In this document: piece by piece, positions 36,440 to 45,215 of the stretch
Layout: every line of letters begins with the position of its first letter
How positions within the stretch are numbered: the stretch's first letter is position 1
Assembly (NCBI RefSeq): GCF_003730115.1
Contig: NZ_RJVP01000007.1
Span: forward strand, 1 to 64,000
Source of the DNA: Pseudomethylobacillus aquaticus
GTDB lineage: Bacteria > Pseudomonadota > Gammaproteobacteria > Burkholderiales > Methylophilaceae
DNA length: 64,000 nucleotides
Reading direction: 5' to 3'
Made by a program: the position numbers and the translations under genes
The notes under the pieces: generated by a model
What the model was told of the DNA's origin: nothing
Databases searched by the model: none
Seen by the model: the letters and a program-made list of their open reading frames with translations, nothing else

Positions 36440-37294
36440 TCAGACGCTGATCTTCAAAAGTCGGGCAGCGTTCTGGTAGAACACCTTGTCCAGCACGGCA
36501 TCCTTGAAACCCAGCGCGGAAAAATCGTCCACCGACTGCCGCATGGCACGAAACGGATAAGACGAGCCGAACAGCAACTGCTCGCCCAGAAAGCTGTTGG
36601 CCGCCTCTACATACAGCTGCGCACCGGGCTGGAAGATGTACATATCCGGCACCAGGTACACGTTGTCATAACGGAATGCCACGCCCACCGCCTCGTTCAC
36701 ATACGGGTAATAGCCGTGGAAGCTGATGATCTTGAGTTGCGGATAACGGCGCGCCAGTCGGCCCAGCGCATTGGGATGGGCATAGTCCAGATCCGGCGTG
36801 GTAGGGCCACTCATCAGGCATACCGGCACATCGTGATACAGGCACTCCTCATACACCGGATACAGCAACGGGTCGTCCACCTGTAGCGCTGGCGTGGCAA
36901 AGCCGGGCTCGATGTTGATGGCACGAAAGCCCAGCTGGTTGATGGCCCGGTTGATCTCGGCCACGGTGTCTTTCTCGCCGCGCAACTGGATATCCACCGA
37001 CCCCAGGCCGACCAGCTTGTCGCTCTCGCGCACCAGCGCCGCGATGGCGTCATTGTCTATGGTCAGACCTGGTGTTTCGCGGCCCACCACCACGGCCTTG
37101 CTGACACTGGCCTGCTCGATTTCGGCCAGGTAACCAGCCACGGTATAGGAGCGCTCAAAATGACGGTCGTCGTGTGAGCCGACGCGGCGATTCAACCAGC
37201 GTGCGGTTTGGTAGGCTGCGGTGTCGGGCGTGGCACCGAAGAAATCATGCAGATAAGCCGGGCGGCTACGCATGTCGATAATGGCTTGGGGCAT
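36440..37294 (-). CDS. Amidohydrolase-2-family protein with incomplete metal site
   Basis: A 284-residue TIM-barrel protein of the amidohydrolase 2 (ACMSD-like) family. In active members an HxH pair follows the first strand, but here residues 6-12 read IDMRSRP. The usual catalytic Asp in FGSDYP is replaced (FGSSYP, residues 242-247). One His is kept in SFHGYYP (193). So metal-dependent hydrolysis is unlikely in the standard form. It lies between a DszC-like gene and ribB in one operon; the same neighbourhood suggests a role in organosulfur breakdown, but the reaction is unknown. Confidence 0.82.
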   Translation of the reverse strand: MPQAIIDMRSRPAYLHDFFGATPDTAAYQTARWLNRRVGSHDDRHFERSYTVAGYLAEIEQASVSKAVVVGRETPGLTIDNDAIAALVRESDKLVGLGSVDIQLRGEKDTVAEINRAINQLGFRAINIEPGFATPALQVDDPLLYPVYEECLYHDVPVCLMSGPTTPDLDYAHPNALGRLARRYPQLKIISFHGYYPYVNEAVGVAFRYDNVYLVPDMYIFQPGAQLYVEAANSFLGEQLLFGSSYPFRAMRQSVDDFSALGFKDAVLDKVFYQNAARLLKISV

Positions 37295-37331
37295 GGTCGG
37301 TTCAGTTCACTCTATCAGGGGGTTCATGGAA

Positions 37332-38543
37332 TCAGGAATAGAAGCTGGGCTTCGGGTACTGGCCGTTCAGCAGCCAGTCGCCCAGGTCCTTGAGCTTGAA
37401 ATCGATCGGGTCGTGCAGGGTGTACACACGCAGATTGCGCCAGTAGCGGTCCAAGCGTAGCCGCGCCGTGGTGGCACGCGCACCGGCCACCTCGAACATG
37501 CGCGAGGTGATGTCCAACCCGGCACGCGTGATGTTGGCCTTGGCCGCGAACACGGCAATCGCCAGTTCACCACGCTGTGCGTCGGTCAAGGCCAGCTGCT
37601 GCTGCCAGGCAGCATCCAGCAGATCAGCGGCACGGTCCGCCAGCACGCGCGAGGCCTCCAGGCTGGCGAAGAACTCACCGTAATGCAGCAGGATGTACGG
37701 GTCCTGCTGCACTTCGCTGGCCAGCGAACCGGACCAGACCCGCGTGCTGCTGCGCGTATAAATCACCGCCTCAGCCAACGCGCCTTCGGTGAGGCCCAGG
37801 TAGATATTGGTGAAAATCAACTGGGCGACCAGCGAACGCAGACCAGAGAACGGCGAGCTGAATGGGCCAGGCAGCATCAGCAGCTCATGCTCGGCGACCT
37901 CCAATGACTGGAAGTCGGCGCTGCCGCTATCGGTCTGGCGCTGGCCGATGTTGTCCCAATCATCTTTCAGCGTGATACCAGCACGCGTCGTGGGCACGGC
38001 TGCTACCAAGAAACGGCCGGTGCCTTCCTCGATGGCAGACACGATCAAACGGTCTGAATCACGGCCGCCGCTGCAAAAGCTCTTCTGGCCGCTGAAGCGG
38101 TAGCCTGAGACCGTAGGCGTAGCGACAGTGCGGTTATCCAGCGGGTTGAGCGCATTGCCCCACCACAGATTGTCCTGCGCGGTTTCGCGCCACAGCGCTT
38201 TCCACTGTGCGTCACTGCCATATAAACGAATGGAGGCCAGCATCAGGAACTGGAAAGCGAACACCTGTGCCAGCGAGCTATCAGCGCGAGCCAGGATGCG
38301 GATGATCTGATAAAGCTCAGCCCAGCTACCACCCAGGCCACCCAGCGCGGGCGGAATCAGCAGCTTGAGCAGGCCGCTATCGCGGATGGCTTGGCGCTGC
38401 TCATACGGAGTACCGCCACGCTGGTCACGCTCCACGGCGGTGCTGGCAAGCAGGGCCGCCAATTGCTCGGCGATCTGCAGCGGCGTGCCGGAGAACGCAT
38501 GTGCAGGTAGCGTGGCTGCGATCAATGATCGTACAAGTGACAT
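37332..38543 (-). CDS. DszC/SfnB-like flavin-dependent monooxygenase, minus-strand operon
   Basis: A 403-residue acyl-CoA-dehydrogenase-fold protein: [72 protein letters not shown] and YTLHDPIDFKLKDLG. These features fit the DszC-type monooxygenases rather than true acyl-CoA dehydrogenases. It lies nine bases downstream of the SsuD-like gene. A close paralog (40098-41318) heads the divergent operon. Substrate unknown; sulfonates or sulfones are likely from context. Confidence 0.88.
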   Translation of the reverse strand: MSLVRSLIAATLPAHAFSGTPLQIAEQLAALLASTAVERDQRGGTPYEQRQAIRDSGLLKLLIPPALGGLGGSWAELYQIIRILARADSSLAQVFAFQFLMLASIRLYGSDAQWKALWRETAQDNLWWGNALNPLDNRTVATPTVSGYRFSGQKSFCSGGRDSDRLIVSAIEEGTGRFLVAAVPTTRAGITLKDDWDNIGQRQTDSGSADFQSLEVAEHELLMLPGPFSSPFSGLRSLVAQLIFTNIYLGLTEGALAEAVIYTRSSTRVWSGSLASEVQQDPYILLHYGEFFASLEASRVLADRAADLLDAAWQQQLALTDAQRGELAIAVFAAKANITRAGLDITSRMFEVAGARATTARLRLDRYWRNLRVYTLHDPIDFKLKDLGDWLLNGQYPKPSFYS

Positions 38544-38552
38544 GGGATCCTT

Positions 38553-39698
38553 TCAGGAAGCAGCGACATGGCGCGGTGCGGCGACGGGCGCTGCACCGAA
38601 CGGGCCGGTCAGATTGGTGCTGATGCTGGTTTCCGTGTCAGCTAAACGTTCCAGCGGCAACAAGGGGAACAGCAACTCGGCAACTCGGTAGGCTTCTTCC
38701 AGATGCGGGTAACCGGAAAAGATGAAGTGGTCTATACCCAGCGCCTGATATTCGAGCACGCGTGCTGCGACTTCCTGCGGATCGCCCACCAGCGCCGTAC
38801 CAGCACCGCCACGCACCAGGCCTACACCCGCCCACAGGTTAGGCGAGACTTCCAGCTTGTCACGGCGACCACCGTGCAATGCTGTCATCTTCTGCTGCCC
38901 CACCGAATCAAAGCGCGCAACCGCAGCCTGCGCCGCCGCGATGGTGTCATCGGTGAGTTGCGAGATGAGCGCATCGGCCGCCTGCCAGGCTTGCGCGCTG
39001 GTTTCACGCACGATGACATGCAGGCGGATACCGAAACGCACAGTGCGACCTTGTGCTGCAGCCGCAGCACGCACGCGTTCGATCTTTTCTGCGACTGCCG
39101 CCGGGGGCTCACCCCAGGTCAGATAAACGTCGATATGCTCAGCGGTCAGCTGGATCGCGGCTTCTGACGAACCGCCTATGAACAGCGGTGGATGCGGTTG
39201 TTGCAAAGTGCCGGTAGGCAGACTGGCACCTTTGACACGCAGGTAGTCACCTTCAAAATCCAGCGTCTCACCAGCCAGCACGGCTTTCCATATGGCCAGG
39301 AACTCACGGCTCTCGGCATAGCGCGCATCGTGTTCCAGAAAACTGCCGTCTGCCTGCTGCTCGGCCGGGTCACCACCTGCCACCACGTTAACCAGCAGCC
39401 GGCCATTGGAAATACGGTCAAAGGTCGAGGCCATGCGTGCGGACACGGTGGGCGAAGTAAAGCCGGGACGCACCGCCACCAAAAATTTGAGCTTGCGTGT
39501 TTCCGCGATCAGCGCGGCACTCAGCACCCAGGGGTCTTCGCATGAGCGACCAGACGGGACCAATACACCGCCAAAACCAAGCTGATCAGCGGCCTGGGCG
39601 ATCTGTTTTAGATAAGAATAGGTAGCAGGACGTGCGCCCTGTGCGCTGCCCAGATAGCGATGATCGCCATGTGTGGGCAAGAACCAGAAAACTTGCAT
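38553..39698 (-). CDS. ssuD: SsuD-like FMNH2-dependent alkanesulfonate monooxygenase
   Basis: A 381-residue luciferase-like monooxygenase. [15 protein letters not shown] at the start, [38 protein letters not shown] and [16 protein letters not shown] are the SsuD pattern. SsuD converts alkanesulfonates to aldehyde and sulfite with reduced FMN. No ssuE is adjacent; msuE at 29.3 kb could serve. It is first in the minus-strand operon with a DszC-like gene, an amidohydrolase and ribB, under the sigma-54 promoter at 39735-39749. Confidence 0.92.
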   Translation of the reverse strand: MQVFWFLPTHGDHRYLGSAQGARPATYSYLKQIAQAADQLGFGGVLVPSGRSCEDPWVLSAALIAETRKLKFLVAVRPGFTSPTVSARMASTFDRISNGRLLVNVVAGGDPAEQQADGSFLEHDARYAESREFLAIWKAVLAGETLDFEGDYLRVKGASLPTGTLQQPHPPLFIGGSSEAAIQLTAEHIDVYLTWGEPPAAVAEKIERVRAAAAAQGRTVRFGIRLHVIVRETSAQAWQAADALISQLTDDTIAAAQAAVARFDSVGQQKMTALHGGRRDKLEVSPNLWAGVGLVRGGAGTALVGDPQEVAARVLEYQALGIDHFIFSGYPHLEEAYRVAELLFPLLPLERLADTETSISTNLTGPFGAAPVAAPRHVAAS

Positions 39699-39734
39699 CG
39701 ACTTCCTTTCTGCGTGTCGTCGGACTAAGCAGTG

Positions 39735-39749
39735 GCAAGGTCCATGCCA
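39735..39749 (-). promoter_or_regulatory. Sigma-54 promoter of the ssuD-like operon
   Basis: On the minus strand TGGCATGGACCTTGC differs from TGGCACG-N4-TTGC at one position and has exact GG-N10-GC spacing. It lies about 37 bases before the ssuD-like start. Confidence 0.82.
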
Positions 39750-39801
39750 TACAAAATTTTCTATTCAGTTCATACCTTTAACAAACAGTCAGAATCTGGC
39801 C

Positions 39802-39865
39802 TGCTGCTCAGGCAGCAGCGATCACAGGCATGTGCTGTATGCGCAGCAACATTGCTGCATCAGCA
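39802..39865. promoter_or_regulatory. Candidate SfnR enhancer sites
   Basis: Three inverted repeats in a row: TGCTG-CTCAGG-CAGCA (39802-39817), TGCTG-TATGCG-CAGCA (39833-39848) and TGCTG-CAT-CAGCA (39853-39865). The N6 and N3 arrangements match those at 30184-30230. Confidence 0.55.
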
Positions 39866-40044
39866 CCATGCACTCAGTCAATGCATGCTTCAAGCTACGC
39901 CAGGGCAGGACAGACCCTGCGCTCCCGGGTATGGACTAGCGTACATGACACGCAATCCAAGTCATTGTTAAAGCTTGGTTTAATCCGCTTTGAATTGCTT
40001 TTTTGCTGCTGCATAGACAACAGCGCGACAACGTGACCGCCTTC

Positions 40045-40059
40045 TGGCACAATCCATGC
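40045..40059 (+). promoter_or_regulatory. Sigma-54 promoter of the DszC-like/sfnR operon
   Basis: TGGCACAATCCATGC has GG and GC exactly ten bases apart and a full TGGCAC block, 39 bases before the first gene of the operon that encodes SfnR. Confidence 0.75.
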
Positions 40060-40097
40060 TATATATTTCGTATATAAAATACATAGAGATATAACTT

Positions 40098-41318
40098 TTG
40101 AATATAAACATATTGCCTGAAGAGCTGGAAACGCATGCTGCTACACAAGCAACCCCGGTCGCCTCCCCGCTCCAGATCGCACAAACACTGGCGAGCGACT
40201 TTGCCCTGACAGCCGTAGAACGCGACTTTGCCGGTGGTACGCCAAAACAGGAACGTGATGCCCTGCGCGCCAGCGGCCTGCTGTCACTGGTGATCCCGCA
40301 AGCCTATGGCGGCCTCGGTGCGAACTGGGTGGACACCATGCAGGTGGTCCGCGAGATCGCCAAGGCAGACAGTTCGATTGCGCATGTGTTCGGCTTTCAA
40401 CATCTGATGCTGGCCACGGTACGGCTGTTCTCGCAGCCAGCGCAGTGGGAACGCTGGTTCACGCTGACCGCCCAACATCAATGGTTCTGGGGCAATGCAT
40501 TGAACCCTTTGGATGAGCGCACCACCGTCAAAGCCTTCAACGGTTGGGTGGAGTTCTCGGGACGCAAGAGCTTTTGCTCCGGTGCCATCGATTCGGAGAT
40601 GCTGATCGCCTCCGGCCTGCGTCAAGCGGATGGTCAGTTACTCATCGCTGCGGTTCCGACCGCGCGCAGCGGTATCACCGTGATCCAGGATTGGGACAAC
40701 ATCGGCCAGCGTCAAACCGACAGCGGCAGCGTGCACTTCGAAAAAGTACGCGTGGAAGACAGCGAGCTGCTGCTGGACCCGGGCCCGCTCAGCACTCCGT
40801 TCTCTTGCTTGCGTCCGCTGGTGGCACAGCTGATCCTGACCAATATCTATCTGGGCATCGCCGAGGGTGCTTTTGCGGATGCTCGCCAGTATTCCCTGGG
40901 CGAAATGCGCCCCTGGCAAACCTCCAAAGTGGCACGTGTGAGTGAAGACCCGTACGTATTGAGTCACTACGGTGATTTCTGGGTAGGCTTGGAAAGTACG
41001 CGCGCACTGGCAGACCGGGCAGCACAGCGTCTGGATGAAGCCTGGGCTCAAGAAGCCAAACTGAGCGAAGTGACTCGCGGGGAAGTCGCCCTCTGTATCA
41101 GCGCAGCCAAGGTGCAAGCGACGCGCACCGGGCTGGATATTACGAGCAGGATGTTTGAAGTGACCGGATCACGCGCGACCCATGCCGGGCTGAGACTGGA
41201 CAGGCACTGGCGCAATCTGCGCACACACACCCTGCATGACCCGTTGGATTATAAAATCAAGGAGCTAGGCGAGTGGGCGTTGAACAAACGCTTCCCCGAG
41301 CCGACTTTTTATTCATGA
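40098..41318 (+). CDS. DszC/SfnB-like flavin-dependent monooxygenase, plus-strand operon
   Basis: A 406-residue protein from a TTG start at 40098; no in-frame ATG exists until well inside the domain and the ribosome site (AGAG) is weak. It is closely similar to the 37332-38543 protein ([72 protein letters not shown]). It is the first gene of the sfnR operon and overlaps sfnR by four bases. Probably another organosulfur monooxygenase dependent on reduced flavin. Confidence 0.87.
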   Translation: MNINILPEELETHAATQATPVASPLQIAQTLASDFALTAVERDFAGGTPKQERDALRASGLLSLVIPQAYGGLGANWVDTMQVVREIAKADSSIAHVFGFQHLMLATVRLFSQPAQWERWFTLTAQHQWFWGNALNPLDERTTVKAFNGWVEFSGRKSFCSGAIDSEMLIASGLRQADGQLLIAAVPTARSGITVIQDWDNIGQRQTDSGSVHFEKVRVEDSELLLDPGPLSTPFSCLRPLVAQLILTNIYLGIAEGAFADARQYSLGEMRPWQTSKVARVSEDPYVLSHYGDFWVGLESTRALADRAAQRLDEAWAQEAKLSEVTRGEVALCISAAKVQATRTGLDITSRMFEVTGSRATHAGLRLDRHWRNLRTHTLHDPLDYKIKELGEWALNKRFPEPTFYS

Positions 41319-42460
41319 ATACGATCAATCACCGCATGTTTGAATATGCCCTGGAAGATACGCTGAAGGATTCACAAAAAGACTCAACCGTGTCTACACA
41401 AAAACAACCAGGCCTGCTCACGCTACCCAACTCGCAAGCGCTGACCACCTCCATTCGCGCCACGGCGCAGGTGTTCAAAGACCCGAAATCCGTGGCCTTG
41501 CTGGCACGCATCAAGATGATCGCGCCTAGCGATGCCAATGTGCTGATCATCGGTGAGACCGGCACCGGCAAGGAGTTGATCGCGCGCCACGTACACGAGC
41601 TGAGTCAGCGCAAGAACCGCCCGTTCGTGGCCGTCAATTGCGGCGCGTTCTCGGAATCTCTGGTCGAAAGTGAACTGTTTGGCCACGAAAAAGGCGCGTT
41701 CACCGGTGCGTTCACCGCGAAAGCGGGCTGGTTCGAAGCTGCCAATGGCGGCACGCTGTTCCTCGATGAGATCGGTGACCTGCCCCTGAGCATCCAGGTG
41801 AAGCTGTTGCGTGTGCTGCAGGAACGTGAAGTGGTGCGCCTGGGTGCACGCAAAGCTACGCCTATCGACGTGCGTCTGGTGGCCGCCACCAATGTACGCC
41901 TGGAAGAAGCCGTGCTGGCAGGCCATTTCCGCGAGGACCTGTTCTATCGCCTGCGGGTCGCACATCTGGAACTGCCTACGCTGCGTAACCGTCCCGGCGA
42001 TATTCTGCCGCTGGCTGAATATTTCGTGGCGGAATATCGTCGCAGGCTAGGCTATAGCGAGGTACGCTTGGATGAATCGGCGCGCAAAAAGCTACTCGAG
42101 CATTCATGGCCGGGCAACATCCGCGAGTTGGAGAATGTGATCCATCATGCGCTACTGATATGCAAACAGAACACGGTGCGCAGCGAAGATCTGCAACTTT
42201 CTTCCATCCAGCTGCATCGTCAGCGTGACGACAATGGCAGCGGTCCGTATACAGAAGGTAACCTGCTGAGCCAGGCGCTGCAGCAGCTATTTGAATCGGG
42301 GACCCCAGCGCTGTACGAACATCTGGAGGACACCATCATCCGTGCTGCCTACCAGTTTTGCCACAACAATCAGGTACAGACCGCCAAGTTGTTGGGTATC
42401 AGCCGCAACATCGTGCGAGCCAAACTGATCAAGATGGGCGCTATCAATGCGCTACGTTGA
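41315..42460 (+). CDS. sfnR: Sigma-54-dependent activator SfnR
   Basis: The ATG at 41315 overlaps the upstream stop (ATGA) and gives 381 residues. A short N-terminal part (about 50 residues) with no sensor domain precedes an AAA+ domain with Walker A GETGTGKE (80-87), the sigma-54 contact loop GAFTGA (128-133) and Walker B GGTLFLDE (145-152). A Fis-type helix-turn-helix closes the protein ([19 protein letters not shown]). Lack of a sensor and the sfn context identify SfnR, which activates dimethylsulfone and sulfonate genes when sulfate is scarce. It lies within an operon that itself has a sigma-54 promoter, which predicts positive feedback. Confidence 0.93.
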   Translation: MNTINHRMFEYALEDTLKDSQKDSTVSTQKQPGLLTLPNSQALTTSIRATAQVFKDPKSVALLARIKMIAPSDANVLIIGETGTGKELIARHVHELSQRKNRPFVAVNCGAFSESLVESELFGHEKGAFTGAFTAKAGWFEAANGGTLFLDEIGDLPLSIQVKLLRVLQEREVVRLGARKATPIDVRLVAATNVRLEEAVLAGHFREDLFYRLRVAHLELPTLRNRPGDILPLAEYFVAEYRRRLGYSEVRLDESARKKLLEHSWPGNIRELENVIHHALLICKQNTVRSEDLQLSSIQLHRQRDDNGSGPYTEGNLLSQALQQLFESGTPALYEHLEDTIIRAAYQFCHNNQVQTAKLLGISRNIVRAKLIKMGAINALR

Positions 42461-43112
42461 GCAGGAACAAGCGGCGCTAGTAGAAGCCGCCTACCAGCGC
42501 GCAGGCTGCATCGCAAAAGTCGCCACATCGGCACTGCCTACGGCCGTGGGTGAGTTCGCTATCCACGTCTACCAGGAGCTGGAGACCGGCTTGGAACACG
42601 TGGCACTGGTGAAAGGCGACATCACGCACGGCCAGGATGTGCTGACGCGTGTGCATTCCGAGTGCATGACCGGCGATATCTTCGGTTCGCAGCGTTGCGA
42701 TTGCGGTGAGCAGCTGCATCTGGCGCAGCAACGTATCCAGACCGAAGGCACGGGCGTGCTGATCTATCTGCGCGGGCATGAAGGGCGTGGCATCGGGCTT
42801 TCCAACAAGATCCGCGCTTATGCACTGCAGGACCATGGCCTGGACACCGTGGAGGCCAACCTGGCGCTGGGCCTGCCCGTGGATCAGCGTTCGTTTGCGA
42901 TCGCGGCCGAGATGCTCAAGTGCCTCAAGGTGTGCAGCATCCGTCTGATGAGCAACAACCCGGACAAGAACTCCTCGCTGCAACGGCATGGTGTCAGCGT
43001 TAACGCCATCGTGCCGCTGCGTATCCCGGCGAATGCCAACAACCGCAAATATCTGGAAACCAAGGCCAGCAAACTGGGCCATCTGTTCAATTGGCCTGTG
43101 TTTCGCGTTTAA
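42447..43112 (+). CDS. ribA: GTP cyclohydrolase II
   Basis: A 221-residue RibA: the zinc ligands in [16 protein letters not shown], then [12 protein letters not shown], the [15 protein letters not shown] stretch and LMSNNPDK. It catalyses the first step of riboflavin synthesis from GTP. It overlaps the end of sfnR by 14 bases, so it is co-translated with the regulator. This is a dedicated copy linking FMN supply to the flavin-dependent monooxygenases; ribB is in the divergent operon. Confidence 0.95.
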   Translation: MRYVEQEQAALVEAAYQRAGCIAKVATSALPTAVGEFAIHVYQELETGLEHVALVKGDITHGQDVLTRVHSECMTGDIFGSQRCDCGEQLHLAQQRIQTEGTGVLIYLRGHEGRGIGLSNKIRAYALQDHGLDTVEANLALGLPVDQRSFAIAAEMLKCLKVCSIRLMSNNPDKNSSLQRHGVSVNAIVPLRIPANANNRKYLETKASKLGHLFNWPVFRV

Positions 43113-43153
43113 CGAGAAACAGCGGCGCAGCAAGATTTTTTTGTTAACGTCTA

Positions 43154-43180
43154 TCTTGAATAGCGCAATCTAGGCTATAT
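43154..43180 (+). promoter_or_regulatory. Possible sigma-70 promoter before the cysE leader
   Basis: TCTTGA and TATATT are separated by 16 bases downstream of ribA. This would start a transcript of about 120 bases of leader before the serine acetyltransferase gene. The match is moderate. Confidence 0.35.
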
Positions 43181-43251
43181 TCATACCAACGGCGCTGCCC
43201 AGGCAGGCCCACATATGCAATACGTTTAGCGTGAGCTGACCGGACAACCGG

Positions 43252-43290
43252 AAGCCAGTGTGTCGAGAGACCACTGGCTTTTTTGTTTTT
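43252..43290 (+). terminator. Strong hairpin in the leader of the serine acetyltransferase gene
   Basis: AAGCCAGTG-t-GTC pairs with GAC-CACTGGCTT around a GAGA tetraloop, followed by a long T-rich run. It is a classical intrinsic terminator, yet ends only 15 bases before the next start codon. It may end the sfnR-ribA transcript or act as an attenuator for cysE-encapsulin. The upstream part CCGGACAACCGG could be part of an alternative fold. Confidence 0.75.
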
Positions 43291-43304
43291 TATCGCCTGA
43301 GAAC

Positions 43305-44279
43305 ATGACGCAAACCCTACCATCATCGACCATCCAGTTGCAGATCGCCGACATCGTCACGGCACTGCGTGAGGCGCGCCTGAGTGCGCTGGACAGCCGT
43401 CAGCGTCGTGACAAGCCGCCCAAACTGCCATCGCGCAAGGCGCTGACCGAGGTGGTGGAAGGCCTGGGGGCAGCCTTGTTCCCCAACCGGCTTGGCCTGC
43501 CTGACCTGAACCCGGAGGGCATCGATTATTTTGTCGGCCATAGTCTGGACGTGGCCCTGCGCAGCCTGCTCGCACAGATCAAGCTGGAACTGTGTTTCGT
43601 GGCCGACCTGCAAGGTAGCGACTCGGTGTTGCAGGAAGAAGCGCAGCATATCCTGCGTGAATTCGCGCATCAGTTACCGCAGATACGCAAGCTGCTCGAC
43701 ACCGATATCCAGGCCGCTTTCGATGGTGACCCGGCGGCGCGCAGCATAGACGAAGTGCTGGTGTGCTACCCAGGCATCCACGCCATCATCCATCACCGTC
43801 TGGCTCATGCGCTGCACAAGCAAGGTGTGCCGCTGATCGCCCGCATGATCGCCGAGATCGCGCATTCTGCCACCGGCATCGACATCCATCCAGGCGCCAC
43901 CATAGGGGAGCGCTTTTTCATCGACCACGGTACTGGTGTGGTGATAGGCGAGACCAGCATCATCGGCCGCAATGTGCGCATCTACCAGGCGGTGACACTG
44001 GGTGCCAAACGTTTCCCTACGGATGACAAGGGCAAGCTGACCAAAGGGCACGCACGCCATCCGCTGGTAGAAGACGATGTGGTGATCTATGCCGGTGCCA
44101 CCATTCTGGGCCGCATCACCATAGGCCATGGCTCTGTCGTCGGCGGTAATGTCTGGCTGACCTACAGCGTGCCACCAGGCAGCAATATCAATCAGGCCAG
44201 AATGGCAGGCGCACCGGCAGATTCCGCTGGTCTTGCGACGCGTCAGGACGGCACCCCACCCCATTTGCAACTCAACTAA
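43305..44279 (+). CDS. cysE: Serine O-acetyltransferase (SrpH/EpsC type)
   Basis: From the ATG at 43305 the protein has 324 residues. A helical N-terminal domain is followed by a left-handed beta-helix with hexapeptide repeats: IDIHPGATIGERFFIDHGTGVVIGE region, then NVRIYQAVTLGAKRFP and HPLVEDDVVIYAGATILG. It makes O-acetylserine, the carbon acceptor for cysteine synthesis. This long form is the type usually found beside Family 2A encapsulins. The encapsulin gene follows after 18 bases. A longer frame from 43260 runs through the terminator and is rejected. Confidence 0.93.
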   Translation: MTQTLPSSTIQLQIADIVTALREARLSALDSRQRRDKPPKLPSRKALTEVVEGLGAALFPNRLGLPDLNPEGIDYFVGHSLDVALRSLLAQIKLELCFVADLQGSDSVLQEEAQHILREFAHQLPQIRKLLDTDIQAAFDGDPAARSIDEVLVCYPGIHAIIHHRLAHALHKQGVPLIARMIAEIAHSATGIDIHPGATIGERFFIDHGTGVVIGETSIIGRNVRIYQAVTLGAKRFPTDDKGKLTKGHARHPLVEDDVVIYAGATILGRITIGHGSVVGGNVWLTYSVPPGSNINQARMAGAPADSAGLATRQDGTPPHLQLN

Positions 44280-44297
44280 CCCTCACAGGAGAATGCC

Positions 44298-45215
44298 ATG
44301 GCCGAACTGGATCAACACCAGACCGCACTGGGCGATGTCGCCGCCCGTACCCTTGCCAATGCGACCAAGACCGTCCCCATGCTCAGCACCATCAGCCCGC
44401 GCTGGCTGGTACATCTGCTCAACTGGGTGCCTGTCGAAGCCGGTATCTACCGTGTCAACAAAGCCAAAGACCCCAACGCGATCGTGGTGGATTGCTCCAA
44501 CAAGGACGAGCGCGAATTACCCGCCACCTTTGTGGATTACGAAGAATGGGGCCGCGAATATGTACTGAATGCGGTCAATACCGTGGTGGATGTGCATACG
44601 CGCGTCTCGGATCTGTACAGCAGCCCGCATAACCAGATCAAGGAACAACTGCGCCTGACCATAGAAACGGTCAAGGAGCGTCAGGAAAGCGAGCTGATCA
44701 ACAACAAGGAATACGGCCTGCTCAACAACGTGGCCGCCAGCCAGCGCATCCAGTCGCGCACCGGCCAGCCCACGCCGGACGATCTGGACGAGCTGCTGAC
44801 CAAGGTATGGAAGGAGCCAGCCTTCTTCCTGGCTCACCCGCGCACCATCGCAGCCTTTGGCCGCGAGTGCACGCGTCGCGGTGTACCTCCGCCTACCGTA
44901 TCCCTGTTCGGTTCACAGTTCCTGACCTGGCGTGGCCTGCCGCTGATCCCCAGCGACAAGGTGCAGATCGTGGACGGCAAGAGCAGCATCCTGCTGCTGC
45001 GCGTGGGTGAAAGTCGTCAAGGCGTGGTGGGCCTGTATCAGCCCAACCTGCCGGGCCAGCAGACCATGGGGCTGTCGGTGCGCTTCATGGGCATCAACCA
45101 CAAAGCGATCGCTTCCTATCTGGTTTCGCTGTATTGCTCGCTGGCCATCCTGACTGACGACGCGATCGCCGTACTGGAGAATGTGAACGTAGGTCACTAC
45201 TATGACTACAAGTAA
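44298..45215 (+). CDS. Family 2A encapsulin shell protein (SrpI-like)
   Basis: A 305-residue protein with the pattern of SrpI-type encapsulins. It has a helical N-terminal arm (ALGDVAARTLANATKTVPML, SPRWLVHLLNWVPVEAGIYRV region), an HK97-like core with VDVHTRVSDLYSSPHNQIKEQLRLT region, FFLAHPRTIAAFGRECTRRGV region and PDKVQI-like SDKVQIVDGKSSILLLRVGE, and the C-terminal LYCSLAILTDDAIAVLENVNVG. Members assemble into icosahedral shells about 25 nm wide that enclose a cysteine desulfurase and are induced by sulfur starvation. AGGAG lies six bases before the ATG. It overlaps the cargo gene by 14 bases, which favours coupled synthesis of shell and cargo. Confidence 0.93.
   Translation: MAELDQHQTALGDVAARTLANATKTVPMLSTISPRWLVHLLNWVPVEAGIYRVNKAKDPNAIVVDCSNKDERELPATFVDYEEWGREYVLNAVNTVVDVHTRVSDLYSSPHNQIKEQLRLTIETVKERQESELINNKEYGLLNNVAASQRIQSRTGQPTPDDLDELLTKVWKEPAFFLAHPRTIAAFGRECTRRGVPPPTVSLFGSQFLTWRGLPLIPSDKVQIVDGKSSILLLRVGESRQGVVGLYQPNLPGQQTMGLSVRFMGINHKAIASYLVSLYCSLAILTDDAIAVLENVNVGHYYDYK

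Larger units (their letters stand above)
39699..40097. other. Divergent sigma-54 control region of the ssuD-like and sfnR operons
   Basis: This 399-base gene-free region mirrors that at 29.9-30.4 kb: two outward sigma-54 promoters (39735-39749 and 40045-40059) around a block of TGCTG/CAGCA inverted repeats at 39802-39865. Confidence 0.7.

Noticed and set aside
38553-39698. A second SfnG
   Set aside because: It has the SsuD pattern ([22 protein letters not shown]) rather than the SfnG pattern seen at 28182-29267.
43180-43304. Known SAM or SAH riboswitch before the serine acetyltransferase gene
   Set aside because: AACGGCGCT resembles the end of an SAH aptamer, but the matching earlier strands are absent, and no SAM-I or SAM-II core is visible. 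Only a structured leader with terminator is claimed.
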